From NCBI RefSeq assembly GCF_001305595.1, contig NZ_CP012405.1:1-64000 (forward strand): a stretch of DNA of 64,000 nt, given 5' to 3'. The translations under genes were made by a program, and so were the position numbers. The stretch comes from Azospirillum thiophilum (GTDB lineage: Bacteria; Pseudomonadota; Alphaproteobacteria; Azospirillales; Azospirillaceae). Below are positions 9,497 through 18,050 of this stretch, one piece after another; positions within the stretch are counted from its first letter, which is position 1, and every line of letters begins with the position of its first letter. The notes below the pieces were generated by a model that did no database searches, was not told the origin of the DNA, and saw only the letters and a list, made by a program, of their open reading frames with translations.

Positions 9497-10477
9497 ATGA
9501 AGAAGCTGCTTTTGTCGCTGGTGATGGGCACCGCCCTGGTCGCCTCGCCGGCCTGGGCCCAGCAGGTCCTGCGCCTGGCCCACAACGCGGCCCCGGGCAA
9601 TCCGAAGGCGGAAGCCTCGCTGAAGTTCGCGGAACTCGTCGCCAAGAAGACGGACGGGCGGGTGAAGATCGAGGTCGGCGGCAGCGCCCAGTACGGCGAC
9701 GACGTCGAGGCGCTGACCAGCATGCGGCTGGGCACGCTGGCCTTCAGCGCCAACTCGCAGGGCACCACCTCGGGCGTCGTTCCGGAATATGCGGTGCTCG
9801 GCCTGCCCTTCCTGTTCCAGTCGCTGCCGCAGGCCTGGAAGATGCTGGACGGCCCGGTGGCCAAGAAGCTGGACGAGGTGTCGAAGGCCAAGGGGCTGGT
9901 CCTGCTGGCGATGTGGGACAACGGCATCCGCCACGTCTCCAACAATGTCCGCCCGATCACCAAGCCGGAGGATCTGGCCGGCATCAAGATCCGCACGCCG
10001 CCGGACCCGATGACGGTCGACATCTTCAAGGCGCTGGGCGCCAACCCGACGCCGCTGGCCTTCTCCGAACTCTACATCGCGCTGCAGCAGGGCGTCGTCG
10101 ACGGGCAGGAGAACCCGCTGATGAACATCCACTCCTCCAAGCTCTTCGAGGTGCAGAAATACATTTCGCTGACCGGCCACAAGTATGAATCGACCCCGCT
10201 GCTGGCCAGCAAGATGGTGTTCGACACGCTGTCCAAGGCCGACCAGAAGGCGGTGCTGGACGCGGCGGCCGAGGCCGGCAAGCTGAACCGCGAGATGTCC
10301 GCCAAGGCCGATAGTGAGCTGCGGTCGAAGATGGAGGATGCCGGCGTGAAGTTCAACACGGTCGACCCGGCCCCCTTCGTCGCCAAGACGAAGTCGGTCT
10401 ATGACAAGTGGGAGAAGCAGTTCCCCGAGCTGGTGGCCCTGGTCCGCAAGGAGGCTGCGGCCGGAGCGGCGCCGTGA
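9497..10477 (+). CDS. dctP: TRAP transporter, DctP-type solute-binding protein
   Basis: 326-residue periplasmic binding protein of a TRAP transporter. An N-terminal signal peptide ending in AWA before QQVLRLAHN is visible. The DctP fold signature follows, including the region around IKIRTPPDPMTVD whose Arg normally contacts a substrate carboxylate. GGGAGAGAG-like ribosome-binding sequence precedes the ATG. It is directly followed by dctQ and dctM, so the system probably imports an organic or sugar acid that the surrounding dehydrogenases and transketolases degrade. Confidence 0.94.
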   Translation: MKKLLLSLVMGTALVASPAWAQQVLRLAHNAAPGNPKAEASLKFAELVAKKTDGRVKIEVGGSAQYGDDVEALTSMRLGTLAFSANSQGTTSGVVPEYAVLGLPFLFQSLPQAWKMLDGPVAKKLDEVSKAKGLVLLAMWDNGIRHVSNNVRPITKPEDLAGIKIRTPPDPMTVDIFKALGANPTPLAFSELYIALQQGVVDGQENPLMNIHSSKLFEVQKYISLTGHKYESTPLLASKMVFDTLSKADQKAVLDAAAEAGKLNREMSAKADSELRSKMEDAGVKFNTVDPAPFVAKTKSVYDKWEKQFPELVALVRKEAAAGAAP

Positions 10478-11037
10478 TGGCGGTATCCCACGGGCGGGAG
10501 CAGGGGGTGGCGGGGTTTCCCGCCACCCTCCTCCAGGCGGCCGACGGCGCGATCGCCGCCGTTGCTGCCGCCGCAGCGATCCTGTCGCTGGTCGTGCTGT
10601 TCCTGGCGCTGGGGGCGGAGGTCGTCGTCCGCTACCTCACCACCCAGGGGCTGGGCTGGCCGTCGGAACTGCCGAACCTGCTGTTCCCCTGGCTGGTGAT
10701 GGGCGGCGTCGTGCTGGCGGCGCAGAAGGGCGCGCACATCTCGGTCACGCTGATGCTCGACATGCTGCCCCGCGCCGCGGCGCGGGCGCTGCTGCTGGCG
10801 ATGCAGGTGGTCGTGGCCGCGACCTTCTTCTATCTCGCCTATATCGGCCTCGCGGTCATCGAGATCACCGGCAGCGAGATCTATCCGGTGACGGGCATCA
10901 GCGCCCGCTGGGCCTACCTGTCGCTGATCGCCGGTTTCGTCGGCGTGGGCCTGACCGCCGTCACCACCTTCCTGCGCCTTCTGATCGCCGAGGATCCGCG
11001 GTCGGTCCGCGCCCATGTGTCGGAGGAAGAGATATGA
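10477..11037 (+). CDS. dctQ: TRAP transporter, small permease (DctQ)
   Basis: 186-residue integral membrane subunit with four predicted hydrophobic segments (roughly 30-55, 68-88, 105-127 and 145-170). The ATG overlaps the dctP stop by one base (TGATG), so this start is chosen over an upstream in-frame ATG inside dctP. It holds the large permease DctM and the binding protein together in the inner membrane. Confidence 0.92.
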   Translation: MAVSHGREQGVAGFPATLLQAADGAIAAVAAAAAILSLVVLFLALGAEVVVRYLTTQGLGWPSELPNLLFPWLVMGGVVLAAQKGAHISVTLMLDMLPRAAARALLLAMQVVVAATFFYLAYIGLAVIEITGSEIYPVTGISARWAYLSLIAGFVGVGLTAVTTFLRLLIAEDPRSVRAHVSEEEI

Positions 11038-12293
11038 CCGCAATGATGGTCGCCGTCTTCGGCCTTCTGCTGCTTCTCTCCTTTCCGGTCGGCTATGCGC
11101 TGGTCATCAGTTCCGGCGCCGCGGTGATGACGCTGGGGTCCGTTCCCACCGTCATCTCGGTCATCAAGCTGTTCCAGCCGACCCAGAGCTTCCCGCTGCT
11201 GGCGATTCCGTTCTTCATCCTGTCCGGCGCGCTGATGATGAGCGGCACGCTGGGCCAGAAGCTGGTCCGTTTCGCCGCGGCGCTGGTCGGGCGCTATCCC
11301 GGCGGGCTGGCCCAGGTCACCGTCGTCGGCTCGACCATCTTCGGCGGCGTCTCCGGTTCCGCGGTGGCCGAGGCGTCGGCGCTGGGATCGATGCTGATCC
11401 CCTGGCAGAAGCGCGAGGGCTATCCGGCGGCCTTCGGCGCCGCGGCGACCGCGTCCTCGTCGGTGATCGCCGGCCTGATCCCGCCGTCGATCCCGCTGAT
11501 CCTCTATGCCGCGGTATCGAACGCCTCGATCGCCTCGCTGTTCCTCGCCGGCATCCTGCCCGGCCTGCTGCTGGCCGGCGGCATGATGGTCGTGTGCTAT
11601 GTCAGCGGCCGCACCCGCAACTTCCCGCTGCTGAAGAGCGAAGGCGGGCTGCGGGCGCTGGGGACGGCCACCGTCGCCGCCCTGCCGGCGCTGCTGATGC
11701 CGGCCTTCATCCTGGTGCTGCTGCGCTTCGGCATCGCCACCCCGACCGAGGTCAGCGTCGTCGCCGTCGCCTATGCGCTGCTGGTCAGCGGCCTGATCTA
11801 CCGAGACCTGACCTGGAAGCGCATCCACGCCGCGCTGATGGGCACGGTGGTGACGACGGGCGTCGTCATGCTGGTCATCGCCGCGTCCAACCTCGTCGGC
11901 TATGTCCTGATCACCGAGGCGATCCCGAACGCGGTGGCCGGCTATGCGGAAAGCGTGCTGAAGGAACCCTGGCTGATCATCCTGGCGATGAACCTGATCA
12001 TGCTGGTGGTCGGCATGTTCCTCGACCTGCCGGCGGCGATCCTGCTGCTGGGCCCGACCTTCGTCGCGGTCGGTGGCGCCATCGGCATGGACCCGATCCA
12101 GCTCGGCATCATGATGGCGGTCAATCTCAGCATCGGTCTGTTCACCCCGCCCATCGGCACCACGCTCTTCATCTCCGCCGCCATCTCGCGCGAGCCGATC
12201 GGCGCCATCGTGCGCGAGCTGTGGCCCTTCTATCTGGTGGCGCTGATCGTGCTGGGCCTCGTCTCCTACGTGCCGGCGACCATCCTGTATTGA
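11034..12293 (+). CDS. dctM: TRAP transporter, large permease (DctM)
   Basis: 419-residue multi-pass membrane protein that carries out Na+-driven solute transport. Many hydrophobic helices fill its length, and the conserved PPSIPLILY and FTPPIGTTLF loops of DctM proteins are visible. The ATG overlaps the dctQ stop by 4 bases and is preceded by GGAGGAAGA. The unbroken frame extends 5' into dctQ and dctP but only this start fits the family length. Confidence 0.95.
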   Translation: MTAMMVAVFGLLLLLSFPVGYALVISSGAAVMTLGSVPTVISVIKLFQPTQSFPLLAIPFFILSGALMMSGTLGQKLVRFAAALVGRYPGGLAQVTVVGSTIFGGVSGSAVAEASALGSMLIPWQKREGYPAAFGAAATASSSVIAGLIPPSIPLILYAAVSNASIASLFLAGILPGLLLAGGMMVVCYVSGRTRNFPLLKSEGGLRALGTATVAALPALLMPAFILVLLRFGIATPTEVSVVAVAYALLVSGLIYRDLTWKRIHAALMGTVVTTGVVMLVIAASNLVGYVLITEAIPNAVAGYAESVLKEPWLIILAMNLIMLVVGMFLDLPAAILLLGPTFVAVGGAIGMDPIQLGIMMAVNLSIGLFTPPIGTTLFISAAISREPIGAIVRELWPFYLVALIVLGLVSYVPATILY

Positions 12294-12327
12294 GCCGCCC
12301 GCCTTCCATTCCAAGGATTCCGACACC

Positions 12328-13233
12328 ATGACGACAGTGGGTTTGACGACAGTGGGGTTCATCGGCCTCGGTTCCATGGGCCTGCCCATGGCGCGCAATC
12401 TGCTGGCCAAGGGCTTCGCGGTGCGGGGCTTCGACATGCGGGCGGAGAGCGTGGCGGCGCTGGCGGCGGCGGGCGGAGCAGCCGCCGCGACCGCGGCGGA
12501 CGCGGCGGCGGGTGCCGGGGCGCTGGTGCTGATGGTGGTCAACGCCGCCCAGGCCGAGGCCGTCCTGTTCGACGGCGGCGCGCTGGAGGCGCTGCCGGCG
12601 GGCGGGTCGGTGGTCCTGATGGCGACCTGTCCGCCGGCCGCGGTCGCCGCCCTGGCGGAGCGGGTCGAGGCGGCCGGGCGCCGCTTCGTCGATGCCCCGG
12701 TGTCGGGCGGGGTGGTGGGAGCGGTGGCAGGCTCCCTGTCGATCATGGCCGCGGCCCCCGCCGCGACGCTGGACCTGGTGCGGCCGGTGCTGGCGGCGAT
12801 GGGCGACAAGGTCTTCCATGTCGGCGAAAAGCCGGGACAGGGCGCCACGGTCAAGACCGTCAACCAGCTGCTGTGCGGCGTCCACATCGCCGTGATGGCC
12901 GAGGCCTTCGCGCTCGCCGCCAAGGTCGGCGTCGATCTCGCGGTGCTGCTGGAGATCATGAGCGGTTCGGCGGCGTCGAGCTGGATGCTGAAGGACCGCG
13001 GCCCCCGCATGCTGGAGGCCGAGCCGGGCGTCACCAGCGCGGTGGACATCTTCGTCAAGGATCTCGGCATCGTCCTGGAGGCCGGGCGCGACGCCAAGGC
13101 GGCGCTGCCGCTCGCCGCCGTCGCCCACCAGATGTTCCTCGCCACCTCCGGCCGCGGCGAGGGGGCGATGGACGACAGCCAGGTGATCCGCAGCTATCAC
13201 GCCGTCAACGGCACCGTCGGGGGGAGGCCGTGA
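12328..13233 (+). CDS. 3-hydroxyisobutyrate dehydrogenase-family oxidoreductase (LtnD-like)
   Basis: 301-residue beta-hydroxyacid dehydrogenase. Seen: the dinucleotide motif GFIGLGSMGLPMA near residues 10-22, the substrate-binding motif DAPVSGG near 122, and the catalytic Lys in GATVKTVNQLL near 173. The family includes 3-hydroxyisobutyrate, tartronate-semialdehyde and L-threonate dehydrogenases. The context (TRAP transporter, second hydroxyacid dehydrogenase, transketolases) favours a sugar-acid substrate such as a tetronate, but this is inference. It overlaps the next gene by one base. Confidence 0.9.
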   Translation: MTTVGLTTVGFIGLGSMGLPMARNLLAKGFAVRGFDMRAESVAALAAAGGAAAATAADAAAGAGALVLMVVNAAQAEAVLFDGGALEALPAGGSVVLMATCPPAAVAALAERVEAAGRRFVDAPVSGGVVGAVAGSLSIMAAAPAATLDLVRPVLAAMGDKVFHVGEKPGQGATVKTVNQLLCGVHIAVMAEAFALAAKVGVDLAVLLEIMSGSAASSWMLKDRGPRMLEAEPGVTSAVDIFVKDLGIVLEAGRDAKAALPLAAVAHQMFLATSGRGEGAMDDSQVIRSYHAVNGTVGGRP

Positions 13234-14192
13234 TGGACCGCATCGCCTTCCTCGACCACGACACCATGGGGGCGGACATCGCGCTGCGCCGTCCCGCCAT
13301 CCCGCACGATTGGGTGCAGCATGGCCGCACCGCCCCCGCGGACATCGTGGAGCGGGCGCGGGACGCCACCATCCTGATCGTCAACAAGGTGCCGCTCGGC
13401 GCCGGAACGCTGGATCGCCTGCCCGACCTGCGCTTCGTCGCGGTCGCGGCGACCGGGACGGACAATGTCGACGTCGCCGCCTGCCGGGCGCGCGGCATCG
13501 CGGTGTCGAACGTCCGCGCCTATGCCGTCCACACCGTGCCGGAGCATGTCTTCGCCCTGATGCTGGCGCTGCGCCGGTCCCTGCCGGCCTACCGGCAGTC
13601 GGTGGCCGCCGGGGCCTGGCAGGACGGCGGGCAGTTCACCCTGCTGACCCACCCGATCCGCGACCTGCACGGCTCCACGCTCGGCATCGTCGGGCGCGGC
13701 GCCATCGGACAGGCGGTGGCCGGCATCGCCCGCGCCTTCGGCATGCGCGTGCTGTTCGCCGGCCGCAAGGGGGAGGAAGCGGCAGGCGGGCCGGACCATG
13801 TGCCGTTCGACGCCGTGCTGGCCGAGAGCGACGTGCTGTCCCTGCATTGTCCGCTGACGCCCGCCACCCGCCATCTGCTGGGCGAGCCGGAATTCGCCCG
13901 GATGGCACGCCGGCCGCTGGTGATCAACACCTCGCGCGGCGGGCTGATCGACGACATGGCGCTGGTCCGCGCGCTGGAAGGCGGGCTGATCTCCGGCGCC
14001 GCCGTCGACGCCACCGCGGTCGAGCCGCCACCGCCGGACCATCCCTTCCTCCGCCTCGCCGGGCGCACCGATTTCCTGCTGACGCCCCACATCGGCTGGG
14101 CCAGTGCCGAGGCCCGGCAGGCGGTCGCCGATCAGGTGACCGCCTGCATCGAGGCCTTCGCGGCCGGACGACCGATCAATCTCGTGACGTGA
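13233..14192 (+). CDS. D-2-hydroxyacid dehydrogenase (glycerate dehydrogenase/hydroxypyruvate reductase-like)
   Basis: 319-residue NAD(P)-dependent D-isomer-specific 2-hydroxyacid dehydrogenase. Seen: the Rossmann motif GIVGRGAIGQAV, the Arg of NTSRGGLID, the Glu of the DATAVEPPPP segment and the catalytic His of TPHIGWAS. The ATG overlaps the stop of the preceding gene (TGATG). The overall pattern resembles glycerate dehydrogenase, so hydroxypyruvate is a plausible substrate and would fit a transketolase-linked pathway because hydroxypyruvate is a ketol donor. That link is inference. Confidence 0.92.
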   Translation: MDRIAFLDHDTMGADIALRRPAIPHDWVQHGRTAPADIVERARDATILIVNKVPLGAGTLDRLPDLRFVAVAATGTDNVDVAACRARGIAVSNVRAYAVHTVPEHVFALMLALRRSLPAYRQSVAAGAWQDGGQFTLLTHPIRDLHGSTLGIVGRGAIGQAVAGIARAFGMRVLFAGRKGEEAAGGPDHVPFDAVLAESDVLSLHCPLTPATRHLLGEPEFARMARRPLVINTSRGGLIDDMALVRALEGGLISGAAVDATAVEPPPPDHPFLRLAGRTDFLLTPHIGWASAEARQAVADQVTACIEAFAAGRPINLVT

Positions 14193-14242
14193 CGGCGCCG
14201 CGGGCGGTGCCTGCCGCTCCCAATTCCGAAAGGACCAAGCTC

Positions 14243-16234
14243 ATGCCCAGCGTCGATCCGCGCCGGTTGGCGAACGCGATCCGCTTCCTGTCGATGGACG
14301 CCATCGAACGCGCCGGGGAAGGCCATCCGGGAACCCCGCTCGGCGCCGCCGACATCGTGACGGCGCTGTTCACCCGGCACCTGAAATTCAACGCCGCCGA
14401 TCCCCTGTGGTTCGACCGCGACCGCTTCGTCCAGTCCAACGGCCACGGCTCCATGCTGATCTACTCGCTGCTGCATCTGAGCGGCTACGAGGCGATGACG
14501 CTGGACCAGATCAAACGGTTCCGGACGCTGGGCGCGCACACGGCCGGGCATCCGGAAATCGACCAGTCCTGCGGCATCGAGGTGACGACCGGCCTGCTGG
14601 GGCAGGGCATCGCCAACGCCACCGGCATGGCGCTGGCCGAAGCCTTCCTCAACAGCCGCTTCGGTGACGGCATCGTGGACCACCGCACCTATGCGCTGGT
14701 CGGCGACGGCTGCCTCCAGGAAGGCGTCGGGCAGGAGGTGATCGCGCTCGCCGGCCATCTGCGGCTGGGCAAGCTCACCTTCCTGTGGGACGACAACCGC
14801 ATCACCGACGACGGCGGCATCGATCTCGCCCTGTCCGACGACATGGCCGCCCGCTTCCGCGCCAGCAACTGGCATGTGCAGGAGGTCGACGGCCACGACA
14901 TCGACGCGGTGTCGGAGGCGCTGCGCCTCGCCCGGCTCGACCCGCGGCCCTCGATGATCGCCTGCACCACCGTCATCGGCCGCGGCCTGCCCCATGAAGG
15001 GCAGCGCGCCGCCCACAGCGCCCGCCTGTCCAAGGACCACACCGACGCAGCCCGGGCCGCGCTGGACTGGCCTTCGGCGCCCTTCGAGATTCCGGAGGAT
15101 GTCGGCACCGCCTGGCGGGAGGCCGGACGGCGCGGTGCGGCGGAACAGGAGGCGTGGCAGGCGCGTGTCGAGGCGCTGCCGGCCGACCTCCGCTGCGAGC
15201 TGGACCGCCTGCGCGAGGGGCGCCTGCCCGACGGCTGGGCCGGCGCGCTCCATGCCTTCAAGCGCCGCATGGCGGAGAGCGGGCATTCCGACCATGGCTA
15301 CAAGATCTCCGGCGACATCGTCGACCTGATGACGGAGGCGATCCCGGAGATGCTGAGTGGCGCCCCCGACCTGGAGGGCGCCACCCTGCACAAGCGGCGG
15401 CTCGCCGCCTTCACCGCCGAGGACCGGGCCGGCCGCTATGTCCATTACGGCGTGCGCGAGCATGCGATGGGCAGCATGCTGAACGGCATGGCCGCCCATG
15501 GCGGAGTGGTGGCGAGCGGCATCACCTATCTCGCCTTCTGCGATTACGAGCGTCCGGCCATCCGCATGGCGGCGCTGATGGGTCTGCCGGTCATCTTCGT
15601 GTTCAGCCACGATTCCATCGGCATCGGCACCAACGGCCCGACCCACCAGCCGGTGGAGGTCCTGGCGGCGCTGCGCGCGATTCCCAACCTGCTGGTGCTG
15701 CGTCCGGCCGATGCGGTGGAAGCCGCCGAATGCTGGGAGATCGCGCTGGAGCACCGCTCCGGCCCGAGCGCCCTGGTCTTCGCCCGCCAGCCGCTGGACC
15801 CGGTGCGCCGCGGCATCGATAATGTGGGCGCCGATGCCGGAAACCAGTGCCGCCGTGGCGGCTATGTGCTGGCAGAGGCGGCCGGCGGCCCGCGCCGCGC
15901 CACCCTCCTCGCCACCGGATCGGAGGTCGCCGTCGCATTGCAGGCGCGCGCGCTGCTGCAGGAGGGCGGCGTGCCGACCGCCGTGGTGTCGATGCCCTGC
16001 TGGGAATTGTTCGAACGGCAGGAGGCGGATTACCGCCGCTCGGTCATCGACCGCTCGACCGTCCGTGTCGCGGTGGAGGCGGCGGTGGTCCAGGGATGGG
16101 AGCGCTATATCGGCGAGGATGGCGGCTTCGTCGGCATGACGGGCTTCGGCGCCTCCGGCCCGGCGCCCGATCTCTACCGCCATTTCGGCATCACGCCGGA
16201 GCGGGTCGCCGACGCGGTGCGGACCAGGCTCTAG
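14243..16234 (+). CDS. tkt: Full-length transketolase
   Basis: 663-residue complete transketolase, the normal length for the family. Seen: the N-terminal His of GEGHPGTPLG, the ThDP motif GDGCLQEG with WDDNRIT about 27 residues on, and the catalytic Glu in YGVREHAMGSM, followed by a conserved His region. The ATG has AAAGGA upstream. It closes the operon that already contains a split transketolase, so two distinct transketolase active sites are co-transcribed. A strong hairpin follows the stop at 16309-16343. Confidence 0.95.
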   Translation: MPSVDPRRLANAIRFLSMDAIERAGEGHPGTPLGAADIVTALFTRHLKFNAADPLWFDRDRFVQSNGHGSMLIYSLLHLSGYEAMTLDQIKRFRTLGAHTAGHPEIDQSCGIEVTTGLLGQGIANATGMALAEAFLNSRFGDGIVDHRTYALVGDGCLQEGVGQEVIALAGHLRLGKLTFLWDDNRITDDGGIDLALSDDMAARFRASNWHVQEVDGHDIDAVSEALRLARLDPRPSMIACTTVIGRGLPHEGQRAAHSARLSKDHTDAARAALDWPSAPFEIPEDVGTAWREAGRRGAAEQEAWQARVEALPADLRCELDRLREGRLPDGWAGALHAFKRRMAESGHSDHGYKISGDIVDLMTEAIPEMLSGAPDLEGATLHKRRLAAFTAEDRAGRYVHYGVREHAMGSMLNGMAAHGGVVASGITYLAFCDYERPAIRMAALMGLPVIFVFSHDSIGIGTNGPTHQPVEVLAALRAIPNLLVLRPADAVEAAECWEIALEHRSGPSALVFARQPLDPVRRGIDNVGADAGNQCRRGGYVLAEAAGGPRRATLLATGSEVAVALQARALLQEGGVPTAVVSMPCWELFERQEADYRRSVIDRSTVRVAVEAAVVQGWERYIGEDGGFVGMTGFGASGPAPDLYRHFGITPERVADAVRTRL

Positions 16235-16308
16235 CCCGTCCGAGCCTGGAGCATGGCGCGGGCGACCGGCCCGCCGGGCTTTGCGCACCGGAACCGAACT
16301 CCGTTTTC

Positions 16309-16343
16309 AGCGAGCCCGCCGCACGACCTGCGGCGGGCTCGCT
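16309..16343 (+). terminator. Hairpin after the transketolase operon
   Basis: A perfect 14-bp inverted repeat (AGCGAGCCCGCCGC and its complement) with a 7-base loop lies 75 bases after the transketolase stop. It is followed by only a weak T-rich stretch. It probably terminates the 6789-16234 transcript before the next promoter region. Confidence 0.7.
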
Positions 16344-16415
16344 TCGTCATGTGCGGACCTCCGCCCCGCCATGACGCCCCTGCCTGCCCGGTCGGGACAC
16401 TCACCGGTCCTGAAC

Positions 16416-16519
16416 ATTCGGTCCCTATCCAAAAATTCGGTCTCTATGCAAAAAGTGGATTGTTGGCGGGTCAATCACAGGATATCATATTTCAGTTGAT
16501 GTAATCGAATAACGATTAC
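16416..16519 (+). promoter_or_regulatory. AT-rich control region with 19-bp tandem repeat and palindrome
   Basis: Two consecutive copies of a 19-bp unit (ATTCGGTCCCTATCCAAAA and a copy differing at two positions) occupy 16416-16453. A perfect dyad GTAATCG-N5-CGATTAC lies at 16501-16519, about 50 bases before the GTG of the FAD-oxidase gene. The region is markedly AT-richer than its surroundings. These look like operator sites for the downstream operon; the IclR regulator at 23357 is one candidate. The transcription start is not determined. Confidence 0.6.
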
Positions 16520-16567
16520 AAAGACGGCACCCAAGCACAGACACCATGCAGATCAAGGAGATCGCGT

Positions 16568-17989
16568 GTGGACGTGATCGCAGAGCTGTCGGGCCTCATC
16601 GGCGCCGACGCCGTTCTGACATCCCCATCCGACCTGGACGCCGTGACCGAGGACTGGCGCGGCCGCTATCGCGGCCCGGCGCTGTGCCTCGCCCGGCCGG
16701 CGACCGCCGAACAGGTGTCGGCGATCGTGCGCTGCTGCGCCCGGCACGGCGTTCCGGTGCTGCCCCAGGGCGGCAACACCAGCCTGTGCGGCGGCGCCGT
16801 CCCGTCGGAGGCCGGCCCCGCCCCGGTCATCCTCAGCCTGGCGCGGATGCGCGCCGTCCGCGCCATCGATCCGGTCAACAGCACGATGGAGGTCGAGGCC
16901 GGCTGCGTGCTCGCCACCGTGCAGGAGGCCGCCGCGGCGGCCGGGCGCCTCTATCCGGTCAGCCTGGGCGCAGAGGGATCCTGCCAGATCGGCGGCACCA
17001 TCGCCACCAATGCCGGCGGCACCTCGGTCCTGCGCTATGGCAACACGCGCGACAATGTGCTGGGGTTGGAGGTGGTGCTGGCCGACGGCACCATCTGGTC
17101 GGGCCTGTACGGCCTGCGCAAGAACAACACCGGCTATGACCTGAAGCATCTGTTCATCGGGTCGGAAGGCACGCTCGGCATCATCACCGCGGCGACGCTG
17201 AAGCTGCATCCGCTGCCGACGCGCCATGCCGTCGCCTGGGTCGGGATGGCGTCGCCCGCCGACGCGCTGACCCTGCTGACCCGCGTGCAGCAGCGCTGCG
17301 GCGCCCGGCTGTCGGCCTTCGAGATGATCAACCGGCTGCAACTCGATCTGGTGATGGAGAATGTGCCGGGACGCCGCAGCCCGATCGAGACGCCGGCCGA
17401 CTGGCATGTGCTGATCGAGCTGTCCGACAACAGCGACGGCGACGCGCTCGACGCCGAGCTGCAGGCGATCCTGGAGGATGCTTTCGGCGACGGGCTGCTG
17501 ACCGATGCCGCGCTCGCCGCCAGCGACGCGCAGCGCCACGCCATGTGGGAGGTGCGCCACAGCGTGTCGGAGGCCAACAAGAAGGCCGGCGTCGGGCTGA
17601 CCACCGACTGCGCGGTGCCGCTGTCGGCCGTGCCCGCCTTCATCGATGCCGCGACCGCCGCGGTGCGGGCGCTGGTGCCCGGCCTGCCGGCGATCGTCGT
17701 CGCCCATCTCGGCGACGGCAACGTGCATTTCATCCCCTTCTTCAGCTTCAAAGACTGGCAGGCGGTCGCCGACCGCGACGGGCTGGCCGTCGCCATCCGC
17801 CACGCCGTCAACGACGAGGCCGCGCGGCTGAACGGCACCTTCAGCGCCGAGCACGGCGTCGGCCGGGTCCAGCTGGCGGAGATGGCGCGCTACAAGCCCG
17901 TCGCCGAACTGGCGCTGATGCGCGCGGTCAAGCAGGCGCTCGATCCGCAGAACCTCTTCAACCCCGGCCGCCTGCTGCCGCCGGGCTGA
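16568..17989 (+). CDS. FAD-binding D-2-hydroxyacid dehydrogenase (GlcD/D-2HGDH family)
   Basis: 473-residue flavoprotein of the PCMH-type FAD family (glycolate oxidase GlcD, D-lactate and D-2-hydroxyglutarate dehydrogenases). Seen: the FAD-binding LPQGGNTSLCGG and GGTIATNAGGTSVLRYGN motifs, and a C-terminal EHGVGR...FNPGRLLPPG segment. The GTG start has AAGGAG upstream. It heads the operon with a polyamine-type ABC transporter, a DapA-like enzyme and an FMN hydroxyacid dehydrogenase, so it probably oxidises a D-2-hydroxyacid derived from the imported compound. Confidence 0.92.
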   Translation: MDVIAELSGLIGADAVLTSPSDLDAVTEDWRGRYRGPALCLARPATAEQVSAIVRCCARHGVPVLPQGGNTSLCGGAVPSEAGPAPVILSLARMRAVRAIDPVNSTMEVEAGCVLATVQEAAAAAGRLYPVSLGAEGSCQIGGTIATNAGGTSVLRYGNTRDNVLGLEVVLADGTIWSGLYGLRKNNTGYDLKHLFIGSEGTLGIITAATLKLHPLPTRHAVAWVGMASPADALTLLTRVQQRCGARLSAFEMINRLQLDLVMENVPGRRSPIETPADWHVLIELSDNSDGDALDAELQAILEDAFGDGLLTDAALAASDAQRHAMWEVRHSVSEANKKAGVGLTTDCAVPLSAVPAFIDAATAAVRALVPGLPAIVVAHLGDGNVHFIPFFSFKDWQAVADRDGLAVAIRHAVNDEAARLNGTFSAEHGVGRVQLAEMARYKPVAELALMRAVKQALDPQNLFNPGRLLPPG

Positions 17990-18050
17990 AGCCTTTCCAG
18001 CCTCCGTCCTTATCCTTCCGCCGTCCCAGCCCACCAAGAGGAGTTCCGAC

